Positions 1 through 8,417 of a DNA stretch of 64,000 bases are shown here, piece by piece (within the stretch, counting starts at the first letter, position 1; the number at the start of each line of letters is the position of its first letter). The notes beneath the pieces were generated by a model. It made no database searches. It saw only the letters and a program-made list of their open reading frames with translations, and was not told the DNA's origin. The DNA comes from Streptomyces reniochalinae. GTDB lineage: Bacteria > Actinomycetota > Actinomycetes > Streptomycetales > Streptomycetaceae. The stretch lies in NCBI RefSeq assembly GCF_003323735.1, contig NZ_QOIM01000057.1:62001-126000 (forward strand). The letters are read 5' to 3'. Position numbers and translations under genes: made by a program.

Positions 1-1098
1 GGCGGCAGCCACGGCAGCGACGGAGCTGTCCGGACGGCAGGCGACATTCAGCAGCTCCCGCAGCGGCTCGCGGGCCTGGAGATCACGCTCCCGCGCTGTC
101 CGGTGCGCGCGTGCGGCGCGCGTCACGTCCGCCAGGCGACGAGGCACCCCCTCGATCCCGGCGGCCCGGAACACCGCTTCCACGTCATCGAAGGCAGTGC
201 TCAGCGCGGCGAGCGAAGCCATGTCCTCGTCCTGCGGAGGGCGGCCGTCCATGACCGCGTCGGTGACCTTCTCCGCGGTCTGGCGGGCCTCTGCGAGGGC
301 GGACTCCAGCTGCCGACAGGTCTCCTCCGGAGTCGTTCCCTCCTTGCTCCTGGTGCCCTCGGACGCCACAGCGGTCTCCTCGTGCGAGGCGCTGGGGTCC
401 GCTGCCGTGGTCTCCGGTGCGGAGGCACTGGTGCCCGGCCGGTCGGCGACGGCAGCGCGCTCCGGTTTCCCGTCCTTCGCGAGCGCCGGCTCGTCGTCTG
501 TTGCCGCTCCGGAGGCGAAGTCGGGGTACGCCTCCACGAGGGACCGCGCAGCGGCAGCTACGGCGGCGAGCCGAGCCGACTCCTCGTCACCGACCGTCAC
601 CCCGAGCCAGTCCTGGTCCGCCGCCCACGCAAGGATATGGGCGCCGGTGACGGTGGCGTTGCACCACGCGAACACGGTGGCCCGAACCAGCGTGGCGCCC
701 CACCGGGCAACAGGGTCGCGGACCGCCTCACCGTCTTGCGCCAGGACGAATTCCCCGACCTGGTTCATCACGGTGACCGTGAGTCCCCTGAGCCCGCATG
801 AGCACGCGTGCTGTCGTGACTCGCGCCGCAGTCTGGCGAGCACATCCCGACACAGGGCATTGCTCACCCGTCGAGGGGCCGACATGCGGATGCCCAGACT
901 GGTGAGCAACTCCTGGCGGTGTTTGGGCCGCAGGGAGTTGAAAGCGAGCTCCACCATGTCCGCAGTGAGGTCGTTCAGGGCGGCGGCGGCCGGAGATTCC
1001 AAGGCGTTGAGCGCGGCGGCGAGACCTTCAAGGTCCTCGGCCGAGACGCTCGGCGGGGACCATGGCGGCCCTATGACGACGCGGTAGCGGTCCTGCAT
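1..1098 (-). CDS. Hypothetical protein, C-terminus cut by window edge
   Basis: An open minus-strand frame runs without a stop from the ATG at 1098 to the left edge, at least 366 codons. GGAG lies 9 nt upstream of this ATG; a GTG six bases earlier is in frame. The protein begins MQDRYRVVIGPPW. It has a helical N-terminal part with a Cys pair (HACSCG), an Ala/Glu/Thr-rich acidic middle that looks disordered, and a charged region near residues 270-360 that could form a coiled coil. I recognise no family. It follows the 764-residue gene on the same strand after about 80 bp, so the two probably form one transcript. The missing 3' part may hold the informative domain. The frame is well supported; the function is unknown. 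Confidence 0.6.
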   Translation of the reverse strand, partial: MQDRYRVVIGPPWSPPSVSAEDLEGLAAALNALESPAAAALNDLTADMVELAFNSLRPKHRQELLTSLGIRMSAPRRVSNALCRDVLARLRRESRQHACSCGLRGLTVTVMNQVGEFVLAQDGEAVRDPVARWGATLVRATVFAWCNATVTGAHILAWAADQDWLGVTVGDEESARLAAVAAAARSLVEAYPDFASGAATDDEPALAKDGKPERAAVADRPGTSASAPETTAADPSASHEETAVASEGTRSKEGTTPEETCRQLESALAEARQTAEKVTDAVMDGRPPQDEDMASLAALSTAFDDVEAVFRAAGIEGVPRRLADVTRAARAHRTARERDLQAREPLRELLNVACRPDSSVAAVAAA

Positions 1099-1177
1099 GT
1101 ACACGCACTCCGTTTCTGTGGGCGACGGATGGAGGAAAGGGCGGCCGAAGCCATGGACGCGTGAAAGCGGTGAAGGA

Positions 1178-3472
1178 TCAGCCGCCACGCGTGTGCTCGG
1201 TCACGAACGTGTAGCCGTACGGCAGTTCCCAGCCGTCCGCCTTGCCGAGCCTGCGGCAGTGCTCGCGAAAAGCCGCGCGCTGAACGTCGCTGGGCGAACA
1301 CCCCGGCCGCAGGCGGCGCAGATGACCTGGGACGAACTGCACGCCGCGCAGTCCCTCACCGCCCGGTTCGCCACCGCCCCAGGGACGTATCACCCGTGGC
1401 CTGGCGGGGCGGTAGCCGATCAGAGGGATGATCCGCTGTCCGTCACGCGGCGGGAAGTGCGGCTGCCCCCGGGCGTCCCTGCTGCCGAGGGCCGGCTCCA
1501 GAAGACGTTCCGCGAGCAGTTCCGCGACGGCCGCGTCGAGGGCGGCGGCCTGCGACCGGGCCGGGAGACGCCCATAGACCGCGCTCGGCAGGACCGTTCG
1601 ATCCATCAGGGCATGGCCGTCCAGGGTCAGCAGACCGCAACGGCGCACGGTGCGCATCACCAGCTGCCGGGGACCGAGCCCGACCGCGCTGTCACCATGG
1701 CGGCTACTGCCCGGCACGTCCTCCCTCGTGAGCACGCGAGGGTCGTAACAGTGCCCCGCCCCACGGTCACCGATCTGCACGCCCTCCTTCAGTCGCGTCG
1801 TGGCGAGGCGGATCACTGTGTCGCCACGACGCCTGCGCAGCTCCAGCATCAGGCCGGGGAAGAAGTCACCGGGCCAGACGATTCCCGTCAACCGACCCGA
1901 GTCGTCGCCGAGTTCGACCGTGACGTCCTGAACCGCCTCCTTCTCGTCCAACGCTTCACCGGCGTGGTCGAGTTCGAGGCGCAGCGTGGGGTGCGCGCCG
2001 TGCGACTCGCAAAGCTCCTCCGCGACGAACGGGTGCAGGGGGAACCAGCCGTCGATGAGATGGGCCAGCCGCAGGGGCGCCCGCCAGACGATCTCCTGCG
2101 CGTCGCTCCTCAGGAGTTCACCGGTGCCGAGGAGGTCGTCGTCGGCGAGGGGCAGATCTACCGGTTCCAGCTCCTCCTCCGCCTCCGGCTCCAGCGGTGC
2201 GGGCAGCGTGGAGGCCCAGCCGCGTCCGGCCGGGACCAGGGGGATTCCGGGGGCCTCCGCGTCACCGGGATGATGGGACCGCCACACCCCTCCCCCCTCG
2301 AACGCGTCGTCGAGGGTGATCCGGGAGCCGTTCCCGAACAGACCCTGGTCGCTGTCCCCCCTGACCACGTCGGCGAGCGCCAGGTTCACCCGGCACACCG
2401 CAGCGGCGTACCCCACGCCCCTGAGCCGTTCCGCCGCCCCAGGAAAGCCGCGCAGCCGTGGTCCGACCGCTGTGTACACAGTGACCGGAGCCACGAGGCC
2501 GTATCGCCGCCTCACCGGAGTAGCCGCGCGCTCCACCTCGGCCACGAGAGATCTGACATCGTCACCTCCCAGCGGCCCGGTGTCCCGCCAGCAATCCGCG
2601 AGGGAGGCACGGGTCATGGCGTAATGACCCCAGGTGCGCAACGCGGCACTGGAGTCGAGGACACCCCGCACCGTGTCGAGGAGACCGAGCAGCCCCGCCC
2701 GCAGGTCTTCGTCGTGCGTGCCGCCCACCAGGGCGGCGAGGGACACGGGGACGAAGGGGCTGAGCAGCTGCTGCCGTGCCGTCGTCAGAAGGTGGTCCGC
2801 GTAGGCCGTCAGATCGTCGCGCCGGGCTGCTTCCGAGGACGGATAGCACACGTCGACGACGACATGCCCGTCCTCATTGATCCAGCGCCCACGCGTGCGT
2901 AAGCGATGGAGCTGGGCGGGTGACAGGCCCAGGGCCGGACCGAAGGCTCGAAGGTCCGGGACCAGCAGCTCTCTGCGCCGTGGCGCGGCGTCCGCACCCG
3001 GCCTCCCGGGGCCCTCGGCACCCGCGGGCGCACCCGACACCCAGGCCGGCACGTCCCCGAGCGCGCCCGCCTCCGGGTGCGCGCCCTCCCGGTAGACGAT
3101 CTCGGCGTAGAGCGGGTCCGACCCGGTGGCAACACACACCATGGCACCGACCGGGAGCACGGGAGCGCACTCGCCGGAGGTGATCACGGGGAAGTCGTCG
3201 AGGCACAGCGGGCTTCCGCCATAACCGTCGCCGTCGAGGTCATATCCGAAGTACACGGCGTTGAAGGCAACGGTGGTGTGCACCGGCGCCGGACGGGCCG
3301 CGACAACCGCCTCGAGGTAGCTCCCCAGCCGGCTGCGTTCCTCGTCGGGGACGGCGGCGTAGCCCTCCGTCATGGCAGAGGTCAGAAGAGCCCGGTCACC
3401 GTATGGATCCGGCACCCCCGTCCGCTCACGTTCTCCGACCCCTTGTGCTGATACATGCGGGTCCCCACCCAT
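1178..3472 (-). CDS. Large hypothetical protein (764 aa)
   Basis: The long minus-strand frame starts at an ATG preceded by GGAGG at 4-5 nt, an unusually good ribosome site here, which decides the start. No signal peptide or membrane segment is visible. An N-terminal segment (about 45-190) is followed by a low-complexity Gly/Pro/Ala linker (about 140-165). A long middle has helical stretches. An acidic spacer with many Glu, Asp and Leu lies near 440-470. The C-terminal 280 residues are rich in Arg and aromatics. I see no Walker, methylase, nuclease or protease motif, so no function is offered. The partner downstream is the truncated hypothetical gene. Its position beside integration scars suggests accessory DNA, but that is inference. 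Confidence 0.65.
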   Translation of the reverse strand: MGGDPHVSAQGVGERERTGVPDPYGDRALLTSAMTEGYAAVPDEERSRLGSYLEAVVAARPAPVHTTVAFNAVYFGYDLDGDGYGGSPLCLDDFPVITSGECAPVLPVGAMVCVATGSDPLYAEIVYREGAHPEAGALGDVPAWVSGAPAGAEGPGRPGADAAPRRRELLVPDLRAFGPALGLSPAQLHRLRTRGRWINEDGHVVVDVCYPSSEAARRDDLTAYADHLLTTARQQLLSPFVPVSLAALVGGTHDEDLRAGLLGLLDTVRGVLDSSAALRTWGHYAMTRASLADCWRDTGPLGGDDVRSLVAEVERAATPVRRRYGLVAPVTVYTAVGPRLRGFPGAAERLRGVGYAAAVCRVNLALADVVRGDSDQGLFGNGSRITLDDAFEGGGVWRSHHPGDAEAPGIPLVPAGRGWASTLPAPLEPEAEEELEPVDLPLADDDLLGTGELLRSDAQEIVWRAPLRLAHLIDGWFPLHPFVAEELCESHGAHPTLRLELDHAGEALDEKEAVQDVTVELGDDSGRLTGIVWPGDFFPGLMLELRRRRGDTVIRLATTRLKEGVQIGDRGAGHCYDPRVLTREDVPGSSRHGDSAVGLGPRQLVMRTVRRCGLLTLDGHALMDRTVLPSAVYGRLPARSQAAALDAAVAELLAERLLEPALGSRDARGQPHFPPRDGQRIIPLIGYRPARPRVIRPWGGGEPGGEGLRGVQFVPGHLRRLRPGCSPSDVQRAAFREHCRRLGKADGWELPYGYTFVTEHTRGG

Positions 3473-3693
3473 GACACCTCCGCCGCACTACAGGTCGCCC
3501 CGGCCCACCTGCGGTGATTCCCGCAGAGTATGCCCATCCTTGGGTTTCTTGTAGCGCTTTCATCACTTTGCGACGGCCCACGACGATCGAATCCGTCACC
3601 GCGTTCGTCGGGTCGCGCTCTCGCCCCCAAGGAACGTGAGGCCGGGATGGTCACTCGCACCGCCTTCGGCGGCGCAGCAGAGGCTTCCGCTTC

Positions 3694-3712
3694 GAGCGTC
3701 ATCCGAGCGTCA
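3694..3712. repeat. Two GAGCGTCA octamers
   Basis: Two copies of GAGCGTCA lie 11 bp apart (3694-3701 and 3705-3712), followed by AAGA. The same octamer with similar spacing occurs in the two trmA-like 3'-end copies at 6467-6505 and 11896-11934. Iterated octamers beside integration sites could be recombinase arm sites or a decayed third attachment copy; that is inference. The rest of the gap 3473-3800 shows no gene I can support. Confidence 0.45.
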
Positions 3713-3815
3713 AGAATCTCCGAACGACCCTCTGAAGGCGTCGCTCATGCGGGCGCCTCGCTCGCGAATACGCCGGTGAGCGAGCTACAAAGATCGAGTC
3801 ACTCACTCGACCCCG

Positions 3816-4430
3816 CAGGAGCGCCATCAGCAGGAGCGCAATCCCTGGACGCGCCTGCCCAAGTACGACGAAGAGTTCAACGGTCGCCTCGCTCTCGGCG
3901 CGCCCTCGGGGAGCTGGTACCAGCACTCGTACTCGTACAGCGACAGCGTCCGGTGGACATTGGAGTCACGGCTGGGACACCTACTGCAAGATCTCAAACG
4001 CCTTGCGGCGGAAGCCGACCGCCGGGAGCGGGAGAAGGAGCTGCGTGAGGCCGAACAGCGGCGCCGCTGGTACGCGGCCGTCGCGCGGGCTCGCGAGCAG
4101 CAGATCGAGCAGCACAGGGCGACTCTTACCGGGCAGATTCGGGCCTGGCGGCAGGCCGAAGAGATCCGCGCCTTCTGCCAGGCAGCCCGCGTCCGAGCAG
4201 GCGAGGCGCCGGTCGCGACGGACGAGGCGGACTGGCTGGAATGGGCTGAGGCGTACGCGCTGCAACTCAGCCCCTTGAGGGAGCCCTTGCGCACTCCTGG
4301 GGATCCGCCTGCCGGGCGGGAGGCGCTGCGTGAGCTGGCGAAGATCGATGCCTACGCCTACGCGTGGCCGTTCGACGCAGACGGCCGCTGGGCACTTCCC
4401 GACGACCGGCCAACCGACCCGCGAACGTGA
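3816..4430 (+). pseudogene. 5'-truncated hypothetical gene, C-terminal remnant
   Basis: A plus-strand frame carries protein-like sequence from about 3816 to the TGA at 4428. It begins with a stretch containing NPWTRLPKYDEEFNGRL and continues through SWYQHSYSYSDS. A strongly charged helix follows, rich in Arg, Glu and Lys (about codons 55-105), probably a coiled coil, and the end has an Asp/Trp-rich tail. Within the coherent part the first usable start is a TTG at 3960, which would cut off conserved-looking sequence, and no ribosome site precedes it. I read this as the C-terminal part of a larger actinobacterial protein whose 5' end was lost at a rearrangement. It sits next to GAGCGTCA repeats and a recombinase stump. 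The product is unknown. Confidence 0.5.
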
Positions 4431-4492
4431 CCCGGCCGGCTCAACCGGGAAACGCCTTTGCCCTGTCCGTGGAGGACAGGGCGAAGGAACAT

Positions 4493-4650
4493 TCATGCGG
4501 CGATGGTGAGCGGGGTTTCCATGCGTTCCCACGCTCCGAGCACGGCCTTGTGGGCGTCCGGCTGGAGGTGGGCATAGCGCTGGGTGGTCTGGAAGCTCTC
4601 GTGGCCGAGGAGGTGCTGGACTTCGTAGAGCTGCTGGGTTCGGGGATCGG
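4493..4650 (-). pseudogene. Tyrosine recombinase (integrase) C-terminal remnant
   Basis: The last 50 or so codons of this minus-strand frame match the C-terminus of a phage or ICE tyrosine recombinase. LYEVQHLLGHESFQTTQRYA contains the GH motif and the catalytic Tyr of the HxxR..GH..Y signature. Only this end is recognisable: upstream of about 4650 the minus frame loses similarity, while the plus strand becomes a different protein. The RHR part of the active site and the whole core are absent, so this is a stump. It indicates that an integrative element once occupied the spot. Confidence 0.7.
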
Positions 4651-4669
4651 CGGCACCGTCGTGGGGGCC

Positions 4670-5371
4670 ATGGCCCGCAGCCTGTTCGATGACGGTCTGC
4701 TGTGGCAGTGGATTGCCCAATCGCCAGCTGAGAGGCGGCCGGGTCTGCTGGGCAGCATGCTTCAGGAACGCAACCGGATCTGCGAATATTTGGCCACCCA
4801 TGATGCGACCTGCCCCAACTTGGCAAGATGGTTCGTTCCACTGCACGGCGTCACCGACCTGACGGGGTCGTCCCTGGAAGCGCTTGCGGCGCCGTCGCTT
4901 CCGGATGTCACAGAGCTCTTGGACCTGTTCCTCTCCTCCTCCCCCACACGCCCCGCGCCTACCTCACTGCTCGGCGGAAGCATCACGGACCTGTTGGATG
5001 CCGCCCTGGGCTTGCTAGCCGTGTCCGGTCTGCGTGGGGCGGTAATGGTGCTGGCGCACGCCGGTCACGGCAATCTGTTGGGCCTACAGAGCAGCCTGGC
5101 CGCTGGCGGTGCCGCCGGGCATGATCTGCGAGCTGACCACGAGGCGCTGTTCATGCATGTGGCTGCCGTCGGCGTCACCCTTACGCTTCTCGGCGTATGC
5201 GTGGCAGCACCAGAGAGCTGGCCGCCGGAGATCGAGCAGGCAGGCTTCCTGGGCACACTGATGCGGCTGACCGAAAATGTCGTCACCGCGGCAAGCGCGG
5301 TACACGGCCTGGGCAACCCGAAACCCCTGGCGGTCGTCAATCCGAAGGTCAGGACTAAGGTGCAGACGTGA
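4670..5371 (+). CDS. Hypothetical helical protein, probably 5'-truncated (first half of a split gene)
   Basis: The coherent protein begins near 4650, where the antisense recombinase remnant ends. The first ATG inside it is 4670, giving 233 residues starting MARSLFDDGLLWQW, but no good ribosome site precedes it. The frame upstream reads through the antisense remnant and is not real protein. The sequence is mainly helical, with an RSLFDDG segment, an ERNRI segment, a hydrophobic helix with AHAGHG, and a hydrophobic C-terminal helix. The same order of elements recurs in the next frame. It ends at a TGA (5369), after which the same frame continues into the following gene. A DUF5677/HEPN-like fold is possible but unproven. 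Likely decayed. Confidence 0.4.
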   Translation: MARSLFDDGLLWQWIAQSPAERRPGLLGSMLQERNRICEYLATHDATCPNLARWFVPLHGVTDLTGSSLEALAAPSLPDVTELLDLFLSSSPTRPAPTSLLGGSITDLLDAALGLLAVSGLRGAVMVLAHAGHGNLLGLQSSLAAGGAAGHDLRADHEALFMHVAAVGVTLTLLGVCVAAPESWPPEIEQAGFLGTLMRLTENVVTAASAVHGLGNPKPLAVVNPKVRTKVQT

Positions 5372-5392
5372 CGTCTACGGCCCGAGACCCTG

Positions 5393-6193
5393 GTGGCGCA
5401 TCACGAGGTGCTGCCGGACATTTTGCATGCCGGTCCGGTCATCCGCGCGGTCCGCCAGTACGAGGAGTTCGCCGGCAGCTGGACCGTCAACCCATGGGCT
5501 CACGGCGATCCCAAGCTGGCCAGTGTTCTGGCCTACGGTGGCGCCCATTCCGCATTCTCCACCGTGATGAACACCATCGACGATCACGCAACAGTCACAA
5601 CAGTGTTCGCCGCGCGGATGCTTCTGGAGGAAGCGGCCCGTTTCACCTTCCTGACCCAGGACCTGCACGACGAGGATGGGTTCGTGCAGCGGTCCACCCA
5701 GTACTTCGACGAGTTCCGGGTGAAGAAAAAGAACGCGATCGCCGCGTTCGCCGGGAACGGTGTTGCCCTCACCGCAGCCACAAGGTTGCTGGAGACGCCC
5801 GATCACGTTGTCGACGGACCAGAGACGATCACCAAGGGACGCCAGCCGCTGCCGTCGATCGACAAGATGCTCCTACTCATGGGGAAGCCCTATCCTGAGC
5901 CGGGCTGGCTTCCCGTGGCCTACTCCCTCCTCAGTCAGGTGACGCACAGCACTCCTGTCGGCATCGTCCACATGACCCGCTATCGCGAAGGCGTCCTGTC
6001 TGCCCACGACATCTCCCCCGAGATGCTTTCTCTCGCCCTGGACGTGGCCTGCCTGGGCAGCGCGCGCCTGCTCGGCATATCCGGCCTATTGCTGTCCCAG
6101 GGCAGTAACGAGGCGCAGCAGTACGCGACCGGCCTGGAAAGACGTGCCTACAAAGTCCACGACACCGCCCGTCTGGTGCACGGGCTGGACTGA
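5393..6193 (+). CDS. Hypothetical helical protein (266 aa), second half of a possible split gene
   Basis: It starts at GTG 5393 with a weak upstream purine stretch. The frame equals that of the preceding gene, and only seven sense codons separate that TGA from this start. Visible elements are RMLLEEAARFTFL (about 75), a basic FRVKKKN segment (about 110), SQVTHSTP plus VHMTRY (about 185) and a hydrophobic helix ending LLGISGLLL (about 235). This order parallels the preceding half, suggesting a duplicated domain. No signal peptide or catalytic motif was seen. It may be an independent gene or the C-terminal half of one interrupted by a nonsense codon. Confidence 0.5.
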   Translation: MAHHEVLPDILHAGPVIRAVRQYEEFAGSWTVNPWAHGDPKLASVLAYGGAHSAFSTVMNTIDDHATVTTVFAARMLLEEAARFTFLTQDLHDEDGFVQRSTQYFDEFRVKKKNAIAAFAGNGVALTAATRLLETPDHVVDGPETITKGRQPLPSIDKMLLLMGKPYPEPGWLPVAYSLLSQVTHSTPVGIVHMTRYREGVLSAHDISPEMLSLALDVACLGSARLLGISGLLLSQGSNEAQQYATGLERRAYKVHDTARLVHGLD

Positions 6194-6446
6194 GCCCGCC
6201 GACCGCCTGTCCGCAGAAGCTCCGTCACGGAGTCGGGGCTGGGGTGTCGAGCTGCCAATCAACCTCGGCCCCAAACGCATCAAGAGCACGAGCCGTTCGA
6301 GCGACCAGCGCAAGAGCCAGGGCTCAAGCTGCCAGCCCCTGGACTCAAGTACTTCCCACACCGGATCGGCGCCTTGGAGTCGCAAGTTCCAAGCGACCTT
6401 GCCTCACTGACTAACTCAGCAAACCATCTGACCAGCCCTCCAGCAT

Positions 6447-6617
6447 GCCTGACGCCCCATCAGGACGAGCGTCAAGATGCCTCTCCGAGCGTCATTTCAG
6501 CGTCAAGATATCGCCCGTAACGCGCATAGCGCACATCGCGCACACCCGATAAAGCCACAGGTCAACGGCCCTTTTCGGCAGCCTCAAGGATTGCGACACA
6601 CTCCACGTGGTGGGTCA
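6447..6617. repeat. Left imperfect copy of the trmA-like 3' end plus flank (candidate attL)
   Basis: This stretch aligns over about 170 bp with 11875-12045. A 24-bp block is identical (6500-6523 versus 11929-11952), and CACTCCACGTG near the right end is shared. Read on the minus strand it encodes HHVECVAILEAAEKGR then stop, a diverged version of the intact gene's end QHVECVAILEPAEKGS. It lacks the rest of the gene, so it is a displaced gene tail. GAGCGTCA octamers are at 6467 and 6487. This fits one end of an element inserted at the 3' end of the methyltransferase gene. Confidence 0.75.
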
Positions 6618-6619
6618 CC

Positions 6620-6660
6620 GTGAGCAGCTAGTCATAATGCGTGAGCAGCTAGTCATAATG
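6620..6660 (+). repeat. Tandem direct repeat GTGAGCAGCTAGTCATAATG x2
   Basis: Two identical 20-mers occupy 6620-6639 and 6641-6660 with one base between (period 21, two helical turns). They start where the trmA-tail homology stops and lie 69 bp upstream of the lipoprotein start. CATAAT inside each resembles a -10 hexamer. They could be a regulator's operator, a doubled promoter, or the junction of the inserted element. Confidence 0.7.
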
Positions 6661-6728
6661 ATCGAGTGACGAACGCTGTTACGATCGCGGGCTGTACCCG
6701 TCCCCACACCTTCCGCAGGGAGCACATC

Positions 6729-7403
6729 GTGCACCACCATCGCAATCTGACCCACCACACCACGAGGTCGATGGCTGCTTTGGCGTTCGCGTGTGCGTTC
6801 CTCATGACCGGTTGCGGTAGCGACGATGGAGGGCGCGCGAGCGAGGATGAGAAGATCGCGGGTGCGGACGACGGAAGCCGAGGGGCGGAGTCTTCGCCCG
6901 CAAAGGAGTCACCGGGCACCGGGGCGCCAAAGTTCGTCTTTCCCGACGATCTCAAGCTGAGCTTCGAGGATGCGCGAACGGGAGACGCCGGGAAGGACGA
7001 GATCCTGCGTGTCACGGAGTATGCCGCGAAGGCGCGTGTTGAGGCGTACACCAAGGCAGATCCGGCGACGAAGAACATGGTCAGGTACTGGAAGCATCCC
7101 GCGCTTCAGTTCTGGGGCAAGGACATCACGAGGTTCGCCAAGGACGGCAAGACCTACACCGGTTCCCTCCGCTACTACGACTTCGAGGTCACCGACCTGA
7201 CGAAGAAGGCCGCATGGGTTCGGTATTGCGAGTCGCAGCGCAACGCCTTCGCCAAGGACAGGAAGTCAGGCAAGACGCTCAAGACGAAGCACAGCAAGGA
7301 CGACTTCGTTGCCTGGAAGGCCGGGCTGGTCAAGGGCAGTGACAAGCAGTGGCAGGTAACGCAGACGCAAGCGACCAAGGGGGCCACGGAGTGCCAGCCG
7401 TGA
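6729..7403 (+). CDS. Predicted lipoprotein of the toxin module
   Basis: Start chosen at GTG 6729, preceded by AGGGAG at 7 nt; a GTG at 6666 is in frame but would put a long leader before the signal sequence. The 224-residue product begins with a His-rich, basic N-region and a hydrophobic core (16-28) ending in LMTGC, a lipobox with Cys29 as the lipid anchor. A Ser/Glu/Gly-rich spacer (to about 65) follows, then a globular domain with YWKHPA and SLRYYDFEVTDL. The tail has two Cys. Its stop overlaps the next start (GTGA), so the two are coupled. Related small lipoproteins accompany other Streptomyces exported proteins; the role is unknown. Confidence 0.75.
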   Translation: MHHHRNLTHHTTRSMAALAFACAFLMTGCGSDDGGRASEDEKIAGADDGSRGAESSPAKESPGTGAPKFVFPDDLKLSFEDARTGDAGKDEILRVTEYAAKARVEAYTKADPATKNMVRYWKHPALQFWGKDITRFAKDGKTYTGSLRYYDFEVTDLTKKAAWVRYCESQRNAFAKDRKSGKTLKTKHSKDDFVAWKAGLVKGSDKQWQVTQTQATKGATECQP

Positions 7404-8404
7404 GCAGCCAGAAAGGACGCATGTGGATAGCGGCAGCGCAAACCGCAGTCTTTCTGCTGGCCGTGGCGCCTCCGGCGCGTGCAGGTGTGGGAGACGGACA
7501 GGGCGGCACGGTAGTGGAGGAGAAGCCCACTCCGAAGAGCGATGGCAGCGATACCGTTGGCATGCACATCGTTGTGCGCGGCAACGCTCCCGGATCCGGC
7601 ACGCCGATGACGCCGGCACGCACGGCGAACTGGGAGCCTCCCGGGTGCTGGTACGAACCGATGTGGAAGCCGAAGGCATACAAGAAGGCACTGCAAGCGG
7701 AGAGCCCCACCCCGCAGGTGCTGGGCGACTACGCGGAAGAATACCGGGCGTATCAGAAGAAACGCGAGAAGCAGAACTACAATCTTGGCAAGAAGGGTCT
7801 GTGGTGGTCCTTGCACCATGAGGCAGGCCGGGACGACGCGCAATGCCTGGACAAGGAACGCGAAATCTGGGTGCCCAAGGGCAAGCCCCCAGAAGACCCG
7901 GCGGCCATCGATCCGCAGCTGCTCTCCGAGATCGCGAGGCTCCCGGCGCCCCCAGTGAAGCTGAGCCCCGGCGCGGGCCGCCAAGTGGTGAACCTGGACA
8001 CCCAGGTCGCCTTCAAAGCGCCCTTGGACCGGGTGTGGGTGAGCGCGAGCATCGACTACCTCGGGGTGAGGATTGTAGCAACCACGATGGCCACCCCCAA
8101 GGCGCTCACGGTGAAGGCGGGCACGGACCACGCCGAGCCGAAGTCGTGCACATACGACCTGTCCAAGGCCAACGGCGGCTACCAGGTTGACTCGAAGGAC
8201 GCGGACTGCAACATCACCTACAAGCGTTCCTCCGGCAAGGGTGGCACCTACCCCTTTTCCGCCTCGGTGGTGTGGGACGTTACCTGGACCGACTCCGCTG
8301 ATCCGGCCGGTCAGCCGGTCGCTGAGCCTGCCCTGCCCGATGGCAAGTCCACCTACGAGCAGGCCGTCACGGTCAAGGAAATTCAGTCCGTCGTCCGGGA
8401 CTGA
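7400..8404 (+). CDS. Exported protein of the toxin module
   Basis: Start taken at GTG 7400, overlapping the previous stop as GTGA and preceded by CGGAG at 8 nt. An ATG at 7421 is the alternative. The 334-residue product has a short basic N-terminus, a hydrophobic core and an Ala-x-Ala cleavage site (PARA, about residue 29). The mature part has a Cys/Trp-rich segment (PPGCWYEPMW), a Lys/Tyr-rich helical region (about 95-140) and a C-terminal part with two Cys that may be beta-rich. No catalytic motif was recognised. It sits between the lipoprotein and the toxin in a probable operon. Confidence 0.75.
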   Translation: MSSQKGRMWIAAAQTAVFLLAVAPPARAGVGDGQGGTVVEEKPTPKSDGSDTVGMHIVVRGNAPGSGTPMTPARTANWEPPGCWYEPMWKPKAYKKALQAESPTPQVLGDYAEEYRAYQKKREKQNYNLGKKGLWWSLHHEAGRDDAQCLDKEREIWVPKGKPPEDPAAIDPQLLSEIARLPAPPVKLSPGAGRQVVNLDTQVAFKAPLDRVWVSASIDYLGVRIVATTMATPKALTVKAGTDHAEPKSCTYDLSKANGGYQVDSKDADCNITYKRSSGKGGTYPFSASVVWDVTWTDSADPAGQPVAEPALPDGKSTYEQAVTVKEIQSVVRD

Positions 8405-8417
8405 GAGGAGCGTCCTC

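Noticed and set aside
197..1087. Plus-strand frames at the left edge
   Set aside because: Ala/Ser/Arg-biased composition; the minus strand is open throughout, with a GGAG site and protein-like sequence.
1097..2902. 601-residue plus-strand frame
   Set aside because: Antisense to the 764-residue gene, which has the better start and composition.
6086..6385. Minus-strand 99-residue frame overlapping the end of the split gene
   Set aside because: No ribosome site and it overlaps a better-supported frame; possibly a decayed remnant but not callable.
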